Part shown: positions 44,705 through 57,096 of the stretch, one piece after another | How the letters are laid out: each line of letters opens with the position of its first letter | How positions within the stretch are numbered: position 1 is the stretch's first letter | Source of the DNA: Purpureocillium takamizusanense | Taxonomy: Eukaryota > Ascomycota > Sordariomycetes > Hypocreales > Ophiocordycipitaceae | Assembly: GCF_022605165.1 (NCBI RefSeq) | Contig: NC_063079.1 | Location: 816,001-880,000 of the forward strand | Direction: 5' to 3' | Length of the DNA: 64,000 nt | Notes under the pieces: generated by a model | Database searches by the model: none | What the model was told of the DNA's origin: nothing | Seen by the model: the letters and a program-made list of their open reading frames with translations, nothing else | Program-made: the position numbers and the translations under genes

Positions 44705-46153
44705 CTAGAAGCCAGCCCATCGTCTGACCGAGCCGTTGAACAAGGAAAACGTGAAACGAAAGGAAATCCGACTGATGCCCCCAAACGAAAACAACATGCC
44801 GCCCCATGAGCGTGGCTGGTCGCGTTCAGGCACAAGTTGCGGAGCAACGTCTGCGTCTGCATGTACTGGCTCTGGTCGTTGTCTCAAAATCTCGTTCTGC
44901 ACTCCGACGTCCCAAGCAGTGGCCACCTCTCCATCAAAAAGCCTGCCCAGGCTGGTTCCAGGCTCGTCAAGAAATAGTGTAGAAGCCGTTGCCAATGAAC
45001 CACCAAAGAACAGACCGCCTTGGCTGGGCTTGGTTTTGGTCGGCCTCTCTCGCGCGGGTCGAAGCTTTCCTGAGGACGGGTACGTCTTGGCTTTGGAAGG
45101 GGACGGAGGCAAGATATTGAACTGACATGCGAGAATACCGAAGTGGACCTGTTCAGGAGATTCGTGACGAGAGAGAGGGCTCTTGTTGCTGTAGCGAACG
45201 AAACTGTCTTGAAGCCAATCTCGAATCTTTCCAGTCTTGGAATCCGTCTTCCAGGCGCGGTCGCTTGATCCGTCGCCGACAATCTCGTGGAAGATGCGAT
45301 CCTTTGCGCGGAACGTGCGTTGGTGCGATCCTGGGCAAGCATTCTCGGCACCGTCGTGTCCGTTCCCGTAAAGAATGTCCCAAGTAGCCTTCTCGGAATC
45401 AGACTTCTCAACGACAAAATAGTCCAATAGGTAGAACTCCTCGAGGTTCGGTAGGTGCCTGGCAAGGAACTGGTACAAGTGCGTCGGGCAGTTGCCCCCA
45501 TCGCGCACCTCATGCACCTCTTGACACGTCTTGCACTTGGCTGGATAGGTCCTGGCCGGCCTCCACATGGGTGAGACGCGTACTGCGGCTCTTCGAATCT
45601 TTTCGAGGCCGGGGCAAGAAATGTTGACCTCTAGGGCGCGGTCAGTTTGGTGCAGGTCGGGCGGAAGGTAGTCGAGGGTGATGAGATCCTGAGACCCATC
45701 CAGCGCAACGAGCATGCCGTTGTCGAGACGCAGCGCCCCCTCGCGTGAGGCCAGCTGTCTGGCGAGGGTCCAGGACTCGCTGTACGTGCGGCTCATGGTG
45801 ATAAGGTCAGCGTGGAGCATGTTGTAGTTGCTGATGTCGGCGACGCGAACGGGGTAGAAGGCAACCAGACGGGCCGAAAGAGGTGGCTTGACGACAGATT
45901 CCTTCTTGATGGCGAGCGAAACCTCATCGAGATGCAACTCCGGATGGTCTTGGTCGTCGTCGTCTTGCATGAAAGACAAGGGCATGAGGAAATGGGAGCG
46001 CCATGCCGTCTCGGAGGGCTCGACTTTGACAAAGCTGACGCCAGGACTCTTCAAGTATTCCTCCCACACTCGGAGGCGAATCTCTGGCGGCAGATGGGGA
46101 AACAGGGTAAATCTACGGTACTGCGGAGGGACATTGAACGCGGCGGTCGGCAT
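44705..46153 (-). CDS. 2EXR-domain protein of unknown function
   Basis: Single exon, 482 residues. The N-terminus has the 2EXR signature FTLFPHLPPEIRLRVWEEYL, followed by the usual strand pairs with conserved Trp and Phe (AWRSHFLMPLSF, LVAFYPVRVADISNYN). A possible metal site is CKTCQEVHEVRDGGNC at about 205-220. The middle, LPNLEEFYLLDYFVVEK, is helical; the last 150 residues are Pro/Ser-rich and look disordered. 2EXR proteins are abundant in filamentous fungi and have no proven job. It converges on the EthD-hydrolase gene with 216 bases between stops. Confidence 0.8.
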   Translation of the reverse strand: MPTAAFNVPPQYRRFTLFPHLPPEIRLRVWEEYLKSPGVSFVKVEPSETAWRSHFLMPLSFMQDDDDQDHPELHLDEVSLAIKKESVVKPPLSARLVAFYPVRVADISNYNMLHADLITMSRTYSESWTLARQLASREGALRLDNGMLVALDGSQDLITLDYLPPDLHQTDRALEVNISCPGLEKIRRAAVRVSPMWRPARTYPAKCKTCQEVHEVRDGGNCPTHLYQFLARHLPNLEEFYLLDYFVVEKSDSEKATWDILYGNGHDGAENACPGSHQRTFRAKDRIFHEIVGDGSSDRAWKTDSKTGKIRDWLQDSFVRYSNKSPLSRHESPEQVHFGILACQFNILPPSPSKAKTYPSSGKLRPARERPTKTKPSQGGLFFGGSLATASTLFLDEPGTSLGRLFDGEVATAWDVGVQNEILRQRPEPVHADADVAPQLVPERDQPRSWGGMLFSFGGISRISFRFTFSLFNGSVRRWAGF

Positions 46154-49100
46154 GGCGAAGCTGGGGATCGTGCACGATTGGCGATAACGAAACGCGAAAT
46201 GCAGATAGCGCCGCGAGTGCCCTGGCCTCTTTGGCTGCTCCTACGACACAGACATTAGCAGGGAGAAGTTGCGGGATGTTGACAGGCGGTACTTGAGGCA
46301 GGAACCAGGTCTGTTCGGTTCGTTGGGTTCGCCTGCCTGGGGTATGTTTATCGGGCACCAGTCGGCGGGCACATGACGGATGCCGACGAGAGAGACGGCG
46401 TCAGTGTGATGGCGGACGTTCGAATGAGACGAATATTTGTCGGATGCGGTAGAGAAGGATTGCAAAACAGAAACAGGAGATGAGTGAAAGGGTTTGAAAG
46501 GGGGGGTAATGAAGAGAGTAGGTAGTGCACAGTATGGTGTTGAGGCAGTCGGTGAACGTGAACAATGGAGCAGGAAGGCAGCCTATTGTGGCAGTGGCAG
46601 ACGGTGCGCTGCACGGCCAGTGCACAGCGCCTGGGCGATGGCATGCGTGGCTGCCTGGGGCAGGATGGGCTGCAGCCCGGGTGAGGCTGAGCGACTGCCC
46701 AGGTGCTGTGAGGGGCAGCCACCAGGGCAGACGGCCCGAGGGCACTAGCCTACGGCGGCAAGAGTGCTGGCTGACTGAAACTCAGTATTTGTCCAGGGGG
46801 GGAGCCACTCAAGGCTGATGGTCATCCAGCCATTGACGCACCTGGCGAAAAATGCCCGAGCCTTAGGTACCACTACCTTGCATATGCCTTGCCCAGATTA
46901 CCTGGGCCGTACCAGAGTGTTTGAAAAGTGTGCGAAGTGTGTCCATGCATCTTACCGTCCTTGCCATGAGATGCTGGCATCAGCTGCAAAGTACGGCAAT
47001 GGCTCGCGGCTGGCGCAACCGTGCAAACACTCCATAGTGCGAAGGCGCCGCTGACGTGCTGTTCGCGCAGAACCGACACATACTCCGAAAGCGATGCAGG
47101 AGGCTTGCTTGCGTGCATCGTGATTGTCTTCAGGCACTGCGACTCAGTTCCTCAAGGTAATGTACGTCCTTGCCTTTGATACCTGTTAGTTGCCTGTATG
47201 CCCATGGAAATGTTTCGCGGGCTAGCAGGCAACTGCTGGGAACTTCCTCAGATGTTCCAAAGCTTCCATGGTTGGACTAACCCCCGTCGGGTTTGGCCAT
47301 TGACCAACAAGGCCCCGGGCGAAACCCCATGGGCAGCCTACCTCGATCTCGAACTGTCCTCGGCCAACGGCGGTCAGGTACGAGGGCTGGAATCCAAGCT
47401 CGAGGGCGGAGAAGCCTCGTCATGTCAACGGGCCGGCACCGAGGTGGAGCCCAGCTGTTGAGCGCGAGCTAGACAACCAAGACGGAATACTCCGAGCCCC
47501 TTTTCCAGCCCTGTGTGACTAACCATATAACTAGGTCAGTGCGCTTGAACGAGCGTGAGTGTGTTGGACGCGGACGGGCACTTGGCCTTCTACTCTCTAC
47601 GGGTGAAAGCAATTGTTGCTCGGGTATCTCATTACTCTCAAGCTAGGTGTACCCAACTTGGCATCATCACTTGCTGGCTTGCACCTTGCTGACCAACCAG
47701 ACAGGAACATGTTTGTTGGCTGTGAGAAAGTGTCGAGCGCTTCCTCACCGGTAGACAATAAGGACCCAACGAGAAGTGCACCCGCATGCTCGGCAACCCA
47801 TGATGTGCTGCTGTTGCTTGCGCAACGCTCCAGGCCCCGGCCGCGCCTTGTACTCCAGCTATGTATGGTGCGAAGTACAAACTACTAAGGTTGGCGGTGT
47901 TGACAAGGGCGACCACGAGCGACTGTTACTAGGTCGACGGCGGTGTATACCTTAGGGTAGCATGGGACACGCACATCCCCGGACGGCACCGCAACCGAAC
48001 CGACTTTACGGGCCAACAACAAGCTCACCCACGCTGCCATCGGGGGGCTGATACAATCGGGGAATTTTCATAGCTCCTGCTGCCGCCAGCGCACACAAGA
48101 TCGTGGCATGCCGTTTCCCGACCGGTTGGAACTCCGCTGTCTACGAATTAATGAATACTTGATCAGTTGCGCGTGATCCATCTGATAATGAAGTAATCCA
48201 AAGCGCTCTATCCTGTTCGCCCCAGCTGCCCTTGCTACCCTTATGTCATGGCCAGACCACCTCGACGGTGCAGGTCGAGCCGCCGCGACTGTGTCAAGCG
48301 CGGCTGGTCAGCCCGTCTGGCACCGGCAGCCTCTGCCTCCAGCTGCGCCCAACGGTCTGCCCTGTAATAACAGGTTGACGATAAATTCTCGATTGACGCG
48401 GGGTTGCGTGCATGAGAGGAGCGCGCACAATCTCTGGCGCGTGCGTTGATTTGCCCGCTCCGCGTGTTCCCAGAAGACAAGGCGTTGGGAAAGGCCAGTA
48501 GATGGGATGGGAGGGGGGGCCTGAAGCAGACGTTGTTTTTGGTGCGTGAGGCAAAGAGGCGACCGGGCGAACCATTGGTTTTTTGACGACCTACATACAG
48601 CTCATTCACCCCCATTCCCCCCCCCCCCCCAACTCCCCCCTCGGCGGGCAGGACACCCTTTCGCGTGGGCTGAGCGGCGTGTGCCAATAAGGCAGCATGT
48701 CTCCGCGCTGTTTCTTCGTCTTCAGAGATGGGAGAGCCAAAAATACTGAGGTTGGATGAACCCAGTCCCTGGGCGAGAGAGAAGTCGGCACGCCGGCTCG
48801 CTCCGCGTCCGTCAGAACCACCCCGTCCCCCGTACACTCTTGGTAACTCGCAACCCTGTTGGCCGGCGTGGACCACGGAAAGGATTCTAGAAACTCGTCT
48901 TGTTGAAAGTTCATGAGCTCATGATTTATCCCCGGCCCCCCTGACTCAGCCAAACTGCTCCGGCCACGCCCCAGGACGTCCGGTTGAGTGAGGCAAAAAT
49001 TCGGGGGGAGCCTTATGATGTGCCAACTTCTGGTTGGCATATGCGCTGTCGCTCTGGGATGCGGCTCGTGCCTCCTCATTCACGCGTGTCTTGGAGACGC

Positions 49101-49765
49101 GCATCTGTACTATCCCTACCTGCCGCCGAGGCCATCTATCGCTCTCCTAGGTAGCTGCTGCAGTCACTCTGGCCATTGGCTGGTACCACAGGGACCTCGT
49201 GCATAAGCCCAGCGGTGTGCAGGTACATATGACTAGGTACTCTACGCGCACGCGAATCATAGGTGTCTAGTTGGTACACATCAGGCGAGTCACGCCTCGC
49301 GAACCGTCCTCACAACCCACGCGTGACTAACAGACAGACGGCGATGAGACAGGTTTGTGTTAGCATTCAAAGCGCCAACGTCTTAAGGGGTCCACGGCGA
49401 CCTGTTGCGTCTTCTTTGCGCTCTCGTCAACCTCAGCATCGCGCTGCCCAAAACACGCCATGCAGACACCCAAACCATATAAGATGTCAGCCCCTCCCTC
49501 GACCTTTGACACGAGGAGAGCCCATCTTCTGTTTTTTTTTTACCCTTTGGCAACCCTACAGATGCTGAAGAGCCATTAGTCCCGACCCAGAGTCCTGGTT
49601 CATACACTTTGGGCCCTCTGACGGCTCACCTTCAGCACTGTCCAGAATCACGCAGCGACTCCATCAACTCGCCCGCCTCCAATCCTCTACCCCAAAGTGT
49701 AAAGCACACCGTCCGTCATTTGGTTCGCATCGCCTTCGCTTCTACTAGTCTTTGGCTCGAGCACC
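46154..49765. other. Long intergenic, no gene seen
   Basis: 3.6 kb upstream of two divergent genes. Frames at 46494-46748, 47198-47461 and 48606-49079 lack motif support, and several have no ATG. A run of 13 C is at about 48618-48630 and a run of nine or ten T at 49532-49541. Confidence 0.5.
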
Positions 49766-50378
49766 ATGGCCGACAACTCGTCTCGCGTTGCCGTCTGCAG
49801 CAACCAGTAAGTCAATCTCTGTCTCTAGCGTCCGCCTACATGGGCGCGTTGACCTTGGGTCCACGCCCGTTCCTCCAAGACGACGTCTGCCTTCCCCATC
49901 GTCAGTTTGTCTGAGCGAGTAGTTCTCGTCCTTCTTTTCCCCTACGCCGCGATGTCTCCACACTCCCATTCATCTTGCCACCATTTCCCCGCACTCTGAT
50001 CCATCTTATCACCATGTCCTCGCGCCCTTGTCTACCTTGCCACCATGTCCCCGCCACCACTCATCCCACATGTCATCAACCCCTTCAGCAAAGCCCACGC
50101 CTAACATCCCGTCATCCAGGTCCCAGGAGCAGCAGCCTGCTCCCCGTCCTATCCTCATGCAGTCGGTCCCCGAGCATCTCAACTACAGCATCCAGCGCTT
50201 CGCCGACGCGTCCGCCACCATTCCCGCCGACCACCCCGGCGCTTCTTCGCTCCGCCCCCCTCCCGGCTTCTCCTCTCCCACCCCGACCACCGCCGAGGCA
50301 GTGGCGCGCGCGCAGGCCATCGTCGCGGCCGTTGACGCCGTGTTTCATACCCACAACGGCACTGGAGGAGCAAATTGA
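49766..50378 (+). CDS. Small conserved-looking protein of 99 residues, function unknown
   Basis: Two exons (49766-49806 and 50120-50378) with a 313-base intron (GTAAGT...CCAG) join in phase. The ATG sits in a good context (GAGCACCATGGCC). The protein starts MADNSSRVAVCSNQ, has Gln/Pro runs, a segment SVPEHLNYSIQRFADASAT, a Pro-rich part and an Ala-rich helix (EAVARAQAIVAAVDAVFH). There is no signal peptide or membrane segment, so it is cytosolic or nuclear. The long intron holds C/T-rich repeats and looks like a leader intron. I do not recognise it. The last codons are followed closely by the 23-base repeats. Confidence 0.5.
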
Positions 50379-51475
50379 CTTTTCCCGCGCCTTGCAGGGG
50401 GCATTTGTCTCCCGAGGGACATAACGTTAGTATGTTTTCCAAGGGGGACATGTTATGTCTTCTAAACGGGACATTTTATGTCTTCCAGAGGGGACTTATT
50501 ATGTCTCCCGCGGGGGACATGTCTGCACATGTCTCTCGAGGGGGCAACACCTCTGTCCGTGCCACGCGGCTCACCCCGCGTGTCACGTCGGCACGGCATG
50601 ACGCTGTGGCCACCCTTTGTGTTGCTTGGCTATGTGATTTGTTTCTTTGGATATATTTCTGATTTGTCTTTTTGGATACGATCTTTGGTCTTTCGCCGAC
50701 GCTTTTCGAATTGCTTCATCTTTCTCGTGGCCGGTGCCTGGGCCGCCCCCGGGAGGGGGGGCAGGGTCCCTCCTGCTCCGGCTCAGACCCGGTCACCTTC
50801 CATTCTTTTTTCGCACACCAAACGGCCGCGGGCGGCGACTTTGCGCAGACACACGCGGTGAGCCAGTCTTCCGCCCCCGCTTTCGCCATAGATGATTACG
50901 GGTAGGAAAACACATGGCATTGTCGACTAGGGATGCGCAATGGTCTCACCCCCTACCCCGGTTCCATGTGCGTGGGCAACGCAGGATGGCGGGCGGAATA
51001 CGGGCGCCAGTCCCTTGTCTGCAGAGTGGGCATTAGTCAGGCGGGAGGAGGGTGGGGTTTACACCAGTGAGAACTTCCTGTTGTCGCCCAGCGGTCGAGC
51101 AGCCACCAATCAACGACTGCTGCAACGCCAAATTTGGAAACCTCCCCAACGGGGCTGTCAGTGCCACACGGGCGCCTTTCAACGCACCCCCGGTCCCAAT
51201 CTGCACGCTTGTGTTGTTCGCAGCCGTTGTGCTCATACACTCCTCCACACACACCCCACGATACCAACCCAAGCAATGAGCAGGAAGGTGATCCACCTTT
51301 TGACGTGCCGCAAATGCTAGTCAATCACCCTGTCTTTGGGCATGGTCTGCCAATGGAAATACAGCAAGGGAAGCCCCCAGCGCCTTCTTTCTGCGCCCGC
51401 CTACACCTTGGTACCTATTTTTTCTCCGCCAGAATACAACCCTTTATCGATTAATACCGCCCATACACCACCCCA
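50379..51475. other. Convergent intergenic with tandem repeat
   Basis: Between the stops of the small gene (plus) and of the cation exchanger (minus). Apart from the 23-base repeat array at the left, frames here are unsupported. Confidence 0.55.
50400..50551. repeat. 23-base tandem repeat, about five to six degenerate copies
   Basis: Consecutive units begin at 50432, 50455, 50478, 50501 and 50529 and share ATGTCT-TCC-AGGGGGACAT; an outlying copy precedes them. Three have exactly 23 bases and one has 28. It starts about 20 bases after the stop at 50378, so it falls in the 3' untranslated region. No frame is conserved. Confidence 0.75.
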
Positions 51476-54400
51476 TTAGGCCCGGAACGCCTGTCCCCTC
51501 GTCGATCTCCCAATCGTCTTGTAGCTCTGGTACTGGCCGTTCGAGCCCATCACATCGAAGCGCTCCAGGCCCATCACGTCCGACGTGTAGCCGCTAAAAA
51601 AGTACCCAATCACCACCACCAGATACGTCAGCATCAGAATGCTGCCCTTGAAGTAGTTGCTCTTGCCCTCGCCGTACACGTAGCTGAGCAGAAACACGCA
51701 CAGTATCACCGTCACCATGTCCCACTGCGGGAACAGCAGGGAGAACGTGTACATGCCCGGCTCGCCACCCTCAGGGATGTTGGGGTAGACGGCAGAGAAG
51801 AGCACCAGGCACGGAATCTGCAGCATACACACTTGCAGCGCGTAGGCGGAGCCAATCTCCATGGACAGGGCGATGTTGCCGTTCATGGCGAAAGAAATGG
51901 CGTTCTGGGATGCAACGTCAGCCTCATTCTCAACCTCATACGGTCATGTAGCCAAGACTCACCAGGAACTCGGTCGTGTTGGGAACCAGAGCAAACAACG
52001 TAATACCAAGGAACTTTTGATCAATCGCAAAGCTCTCCAGAACAACGTCCACGGTGTCGACCAAGATCTCGGCAATCACGGCGTACAAAATGGTCGCACC
52101 CAGAAGGATAACGGAGCTCTTTGTTCGGCCCCAGTTCGGCGCGTCATGGCCATGACCGCCCGCGTGAGCCGTTGCCGTCTCTGCGACGGCGACGGCCGGG
52201 TCCCCGCCATCCGGGAACGCCGCCGCGCGGGGTGCGTGTCTGGTCGTGCCTCCGGCCGAGCCCGAAATGGCTGATACTTTGCGCACCGCTGCCAACCGGT
52301 CCCGTGAGGCAATGGTGGCGGCGGCCGCGGCGATCTCCGCCACTTCTCGGGCGAGGACAGTGTTGTCGGCGTGACTCAGGCCAGGAACATGAATGCCCGA
52401 GCGAACCGAGTCGTTTGTCTTCGGAGGTACCACATGCGGAGTAGAGGACATGCCATTTGGCGCGGCGTCCTGGTTCGCAACCGAACCTTGGCGAGAGGCG
52501 TCGTCATTTGGCTGCAGCCCGACCTGCTTGAGAGACTGGCCCAGGATGCGCTTGTACAGGTGGGAGTCGCGAATATCCGTGCCTGTCGTCTCTGCGGCTG
52601 AGGGTTGCGAGGCTCTCAGGAGCGAAGCATGGAGCTGCTCCTCGTGCTTCTTTTCCTCAATCTCGGCGTTCCAGATGACGGCTGCGTGGGTTCTGAGTGT
52701 AAACCAAAGACCGATTAGGTACGCGAAGAAAAGCATAAAGGCGGCGAGGTAGCAGTATGGACGGACTGCTTCGAGGTAGAAGCGGTCATCGAGCGCCGGC
52801 GTCTGGGAAAAGTAGCAGCGACGACAGTCACGCGAGTCTCCCTGGCTATTCGAGCCGCCGGGGCCGTCTTCGCAATCGAGGCAGTTGAGCTCGTGGGTGC
52901 CGTAAATCTGGTAAAACAGAGTCGGGCCAAATGCACCTACTGTGGCAAAGAGAAGCATCGTAGACGTCACACCTGCAGACCTGGCGTTGAAGCGCTGCGT
53001 CTTCCTCTTAATCGCACCGAAACACATCGAAATGCCGGGCAGAAACAAGATGCCAGCAAAGATGCTGCCGACGATGCTGCCCTCAACGAGCTGACCCTTT
53101 CCTTGGCTGAGCGCGACGCAATAGAGGAACACCTCGACCACAGTGGCGAAGAAGGCGTTGATGGCGGCACCAAGACCCATGGAGGACTGAGCCGAAATAG
53201 ATGCCACTGCCTGGCCAATGAAGTATGCCAGGGGTATAATGGACAGCAGTCCGGCTGTGAAGAGAAACGCCGGGGAGGTGATTAAGTTGTCCAGGTGGAG
53301 GACGCGCTGCAGCACAAGCCAGTCGAAGATGACAAACATGACTACAGCCATCAGGTTGATAAGGAAGATGTTGGTGCCGTCAATGGTATACTTCCAGTAC
53401 TTGGATCCCACCGCACGGTAGGTGCAGAGCAGGATCGACGAGTCCGGGGCGTCATTATCGCGCGTGTACTTGACGTGAGACTCAAAGGAGAGCGCCAGCG
53501 GATGCCGCCTTAGGTGATCGAACAAGAGGATCGTGACCTTTCCCATGGGAATGGTGAATACCAAGAACCAGCAGACGGCCGAGACGGCAATCAGTGATGG
53601 CGAAATGAGGCAGTAGAAGAAGGTGAAGAAGATGACCCGGCCGATATTCCACTCGCCACGACCGAACAGCCTTCGCTTCAGGCGAGGTTGCCCATCCCCA
53701 GACTCTCCTCGTCGTCCGCGCCCCAAGAGGCTGTCCGTCTCACTGGGGTCCGAATCGATGCTGCGCCGAGAGCGGCCAACAATGGATCGGTTGCGGTCCG
53801 GAGGGCCGAAAAAGAGTCGTCCGACTTCGAGGTCGCCGCTTTGCCACTGCTCGTACTCGGAAATGCTGCGGCCTTCGTCGCCATCCTCGTCGATATAGGC
53901 CTCGTCCTTTTCGAGCCGGACGAACTTGCCAAAAGGATAGAAGAGATAGCCGGCTAGGCCCCAGAGGACCCTGCCGTACTCTCTACCACTCGCAGCGGCA
54001 GCGAATAAGAGGCAAAAGATGGCGCCGAACGCCGCAAGACAGGCCATCCACCAGCCAAAGCACAGCGTCCATAGCAGGTTGAACAGAAGTAGCCAACTGC
54101 TCACGTGACCGCCGGGTGTCGAGTGAATATCTGCCTGTGCGAACTTCTGAATTGATCGATCCTTCTTGTACAGAGCAGGCTTCCACACTCGAATGCCGAA
54201 TGGATGTGTCTGGTTAATTGCCTGCTGTCTATCTTTGAGGGTAAAGCTCTCGGCTTCACTGATGTCGCCGTCCGAATCGCAGTCAACGTGCTCCTCCAGG
54301 GGGAGTTCTTCATCGTGGTGGTCGCGGCTCTCGTCCTCGTCTTCTTCGGCGGTCGTGGTTGGCACGCCTCGCTGTTCTGCGTCGCCCTCTTCGTCGTCGC

Positions 54401-54971
54401 CACGATATGACTGCAAGCGAGGCAAACTGCTTGGCGGCGGCGGTGGTCGGCGCCGGGAGCGATTGACTGCGGCATCCGCCTCTACTTCGTGCGTGTCGTC
54501 GTCGGCCGAGAACACTTCGCCGCGGTGCGGTGTGTTGGACGAGGTGCGTCGACTCAGCTGCGGCTTTCGTAGTCGCGTCAGCGACTTGACGCGGTCGCCC
54601 GACAAGGGCGCGCCGGGCCGGGTTTGCGATGCAAAGGTGCGTTGCTGTGACGAGTCGGCAGGGCTCCGCGTGGCGCTGGCCGTGGCCGAAGACTGTATGG
54701 ATCCTGGAGAGGTAATGAAGGGGTCAGTTATGCGGCTGGGCGTGGCGAAGAGGGCAGCGGCCCAGGAAGGGCGCTCACCATAGCCGGTGGCTTCGGATCG
54801 CCGTCGCACGGTGTCGGTGGACTGATAGCTCTCGGAGAGGCCCTCGGAATCACGGCGAGCAGAAGGCTCAGACTGTGGGTTGGGGAAGCGGGTGTCCGTG
54901 GGTGACGTGACATCCGATGCCTCGCTGGGTCGATGGCCACCAGGCGCGCCCTCGTTGTGCGAGGGGTCCAT
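51476..54971 (-). CDS. CAX-family cation/H+ exchanger, VNX1 type (vacuolar)
   Basis: Two exons (51963-54971, 51476-51904) with a 58-base intron give 1,145 residues. A long disordered, Ser/Arg/acidic cytosolic N-terminus (about 300 residues) precedes the membrane domain, as in yeast Vnx1 (YNL321w). Family motifs: GLGAAINAFFATVVEVFLYCVALSQGKGQLVEGSIVGSI in the first alpha repeat and, across the intron in the second, LFALVPNTTEFL plus NAISFAMNGNIALSMEIGSAYALQVCM. The CAX signature (GNxxE with Asn/Glu) corresponds to GAAINAFFATVVE and PNTTEF. Predicted role: Na+/K+ or Ca2+ exchange for protons at the vacuole. An unusual central insert with two Cys pairs (NCLDC, DCRRC) is visible. The splice supplies the last third of the alpha-2 repeat, so the longest frame alone is incomplete. 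Confidence 0.88.
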
Positions 54972-57096
54972 GATGTCCAGGCCGGGCGGCGAGGTCGACG
55001 CCCAAAGATGGAGGAGCGTATGCTCGATGGGACGCCAGCTTTGTGACGTTGCGCGGTTGGGGAGCGGTCAGGCGTTTGTTGTCGGTCAGCGCGGCAGAAC
55101 GCGAGCGACGGAGGCAGCGCCGTCGGAGCACCTGAGGTACCAAGGCTGAGGCACGCGGCGCGACAGGAGTCAAGCGTGCTCTGCGATGCGCGGCTGCTCT
55201 GGCCCTGCTGCCCTTGACGGGCGGGAAGTGGCGCGTTGAGGTCGTCGCTGGTTGGAGAGGGTTGAGCAAATGTAGAGAGTAAGGTAGGAAGCGGCGGCGA
55301 CGAGGTGAGTTGGCGTGGTGGGCAGGTGAGGTGGAGAGGGAAGCCACCGGCTCAAATGAAGGATTGAACGCGATACGGCAAGCCTGGGGCCAAGACGGAC
55401 GGGAAGCTTTGGGGGTGATCGGCGCGGCGGCACGGCGCTGCCGGCTGGCGGGCGATTGGTGTCCACCCAGTGTGGGTGACCCTCCAGGTGGCCCCTAAAG
55501 GTACCCTAGCTGCGGCAGGTGCGGGTGCTGTCGACTCTCGAGGCTCGGCGGCGGCACCCCAGTGGGTGCACGAGCGGCGCACCAGTGGAGCGGGTGCATC
55601 ACAGGCGGGCGGCTCTTGTGGCGCCTGGCGCGCTCACGGTGCAGATGACGAGACGGCCAACAGGCCTCTTGGCTGGCTGACGTGCTCGCGGCCGGCGTCG
55701 GGAATTGCCCACGGATGCCACCTGTCGGGTTGCGTTTTGCCCAGACGTGTCGTACGAGCTTCGCAGCTGCCCTAGTCGAGGCCCGTTGCTATCTATCTGT
55801 GACAGTCAAGTTGAGGTAAAGTTGAGCAGAGCTGGGGAGCTCCTGTGGATCTGGCCGCCGGGTACTTGGTAGCCTGTGGAGGATTCCACGTTGGCGGCGG
55901 GTACCGGAAAGGGGGGGGCCGGCGCGGATGGACAACGTGCAAGCAGGCAAGCAGGCTCCAGCACTGGCCGACAGGTGGACGTGGCAAGCGAGGTGCCGGC
56001 CAAAAAAAAGGTAGGATGACTGTGCTGGGTGCCCAGTGGCGGGCCGTCCGAAGGAAACTCGGACAGTGCCCAACCCCCAACCAAGACTACGCCGGGCGGA
56101 CTTCCAGTATATCAAGACATGGCACGCAGCTGTGCGAAGCCCAAGTCGCACCTGCGATATGTACAAGTACTACTCCAATACAATCTTCCAATCGTTCGCA
56201 CGCACGCGCACCGACAGGGCAGGTTCCAGGGGGGCAATGCCATCCATACCAAACTGTGCTGTGCCGTGCCATGCCATGCCATGCTTCGGCGCGATGGAAC
56301 TCCTTGCCGAATGGAGGTAGCCATCCGAAACAGGCTTGGCCACAAGACTCGTTCTCACGCATCTTGTGATCTTGCAGCCGGCCGAGGGTTGCAGCCGCCG
56401 CGCATGGCCAAGCGCTGCGCCAGAGCGCCGCCCGACGCTACCTGGTACGACTACAGTGCGAGCCAGTCACCTCGTGCTTCCATGAGCGATGCGGGCACAT
56501 CTCGTGGTTTCACACGTTGCAGCCCAGTGGCGCCTATAGTACAGAACCTGGGTACTAATGCTAGAGGCCAGGCAAGGTGCAAAGCCGCCTGGCGTCGACT
56601 ACAGGCGCAATCGACACGCGCAATGGGGTTCAACATGTGACGGTGCTTCGTAGCGACCAAGCAATCAGCTCCTGCATGAAAGCTGTGTGTTTTTTCAATA
56701 AGACAATGGAGAAACTGCAAGGCGCACATGATGTGCAACCTGATGTCCGCCAACCCCCTCTGCTTCTAGGCCTTGGTTCTAGCGCATCCAAGCTACAGAC
56801 CCGCTGTGCTGCGAGGCGGCCAGCGAAGCACATCGGAGTCCGGCAAAACCTATATTCCGCACTAGCCACATTCGCCGCCCTGGTCGCCGGTGCCGTGGCC
56901 ACGAGCTTACGAGACCGCCTGCAGCCTTGTCGAGCTCCAGATCAACGTCCTCCCAACCATCACTCTCAACACCTCATCATCCATCGGCCTCTCTGCAGCC
57001 GGCAACTTCGCGACACTCTTCAAGGGTGAATCCTCGCCGCCAGTGCCCTTCGGTCCCGCCGTGCTCCCCCCAAAAGCCCCCCCGAGCACCGGCACC
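54972..57096. other. Divergent intergenic, no gene seen
   Basis: Shared upstream region of the exchanger and Rpt6 genes. The left 500 bases are GC-rich, rich in CGG. Overlapping frames on both strands at 55789-56369 show no motif. An open frame upstream of Rpt6 continues into it but does not look like a natural N-terminus. Confidence 0.5.

Noticed and set aside
46154..49765. Possible genes at 46494-46748, 47198-47461 and 48606-49079.
   Set aside because: No motif, inconsistent starts and no coherent splice pattern.
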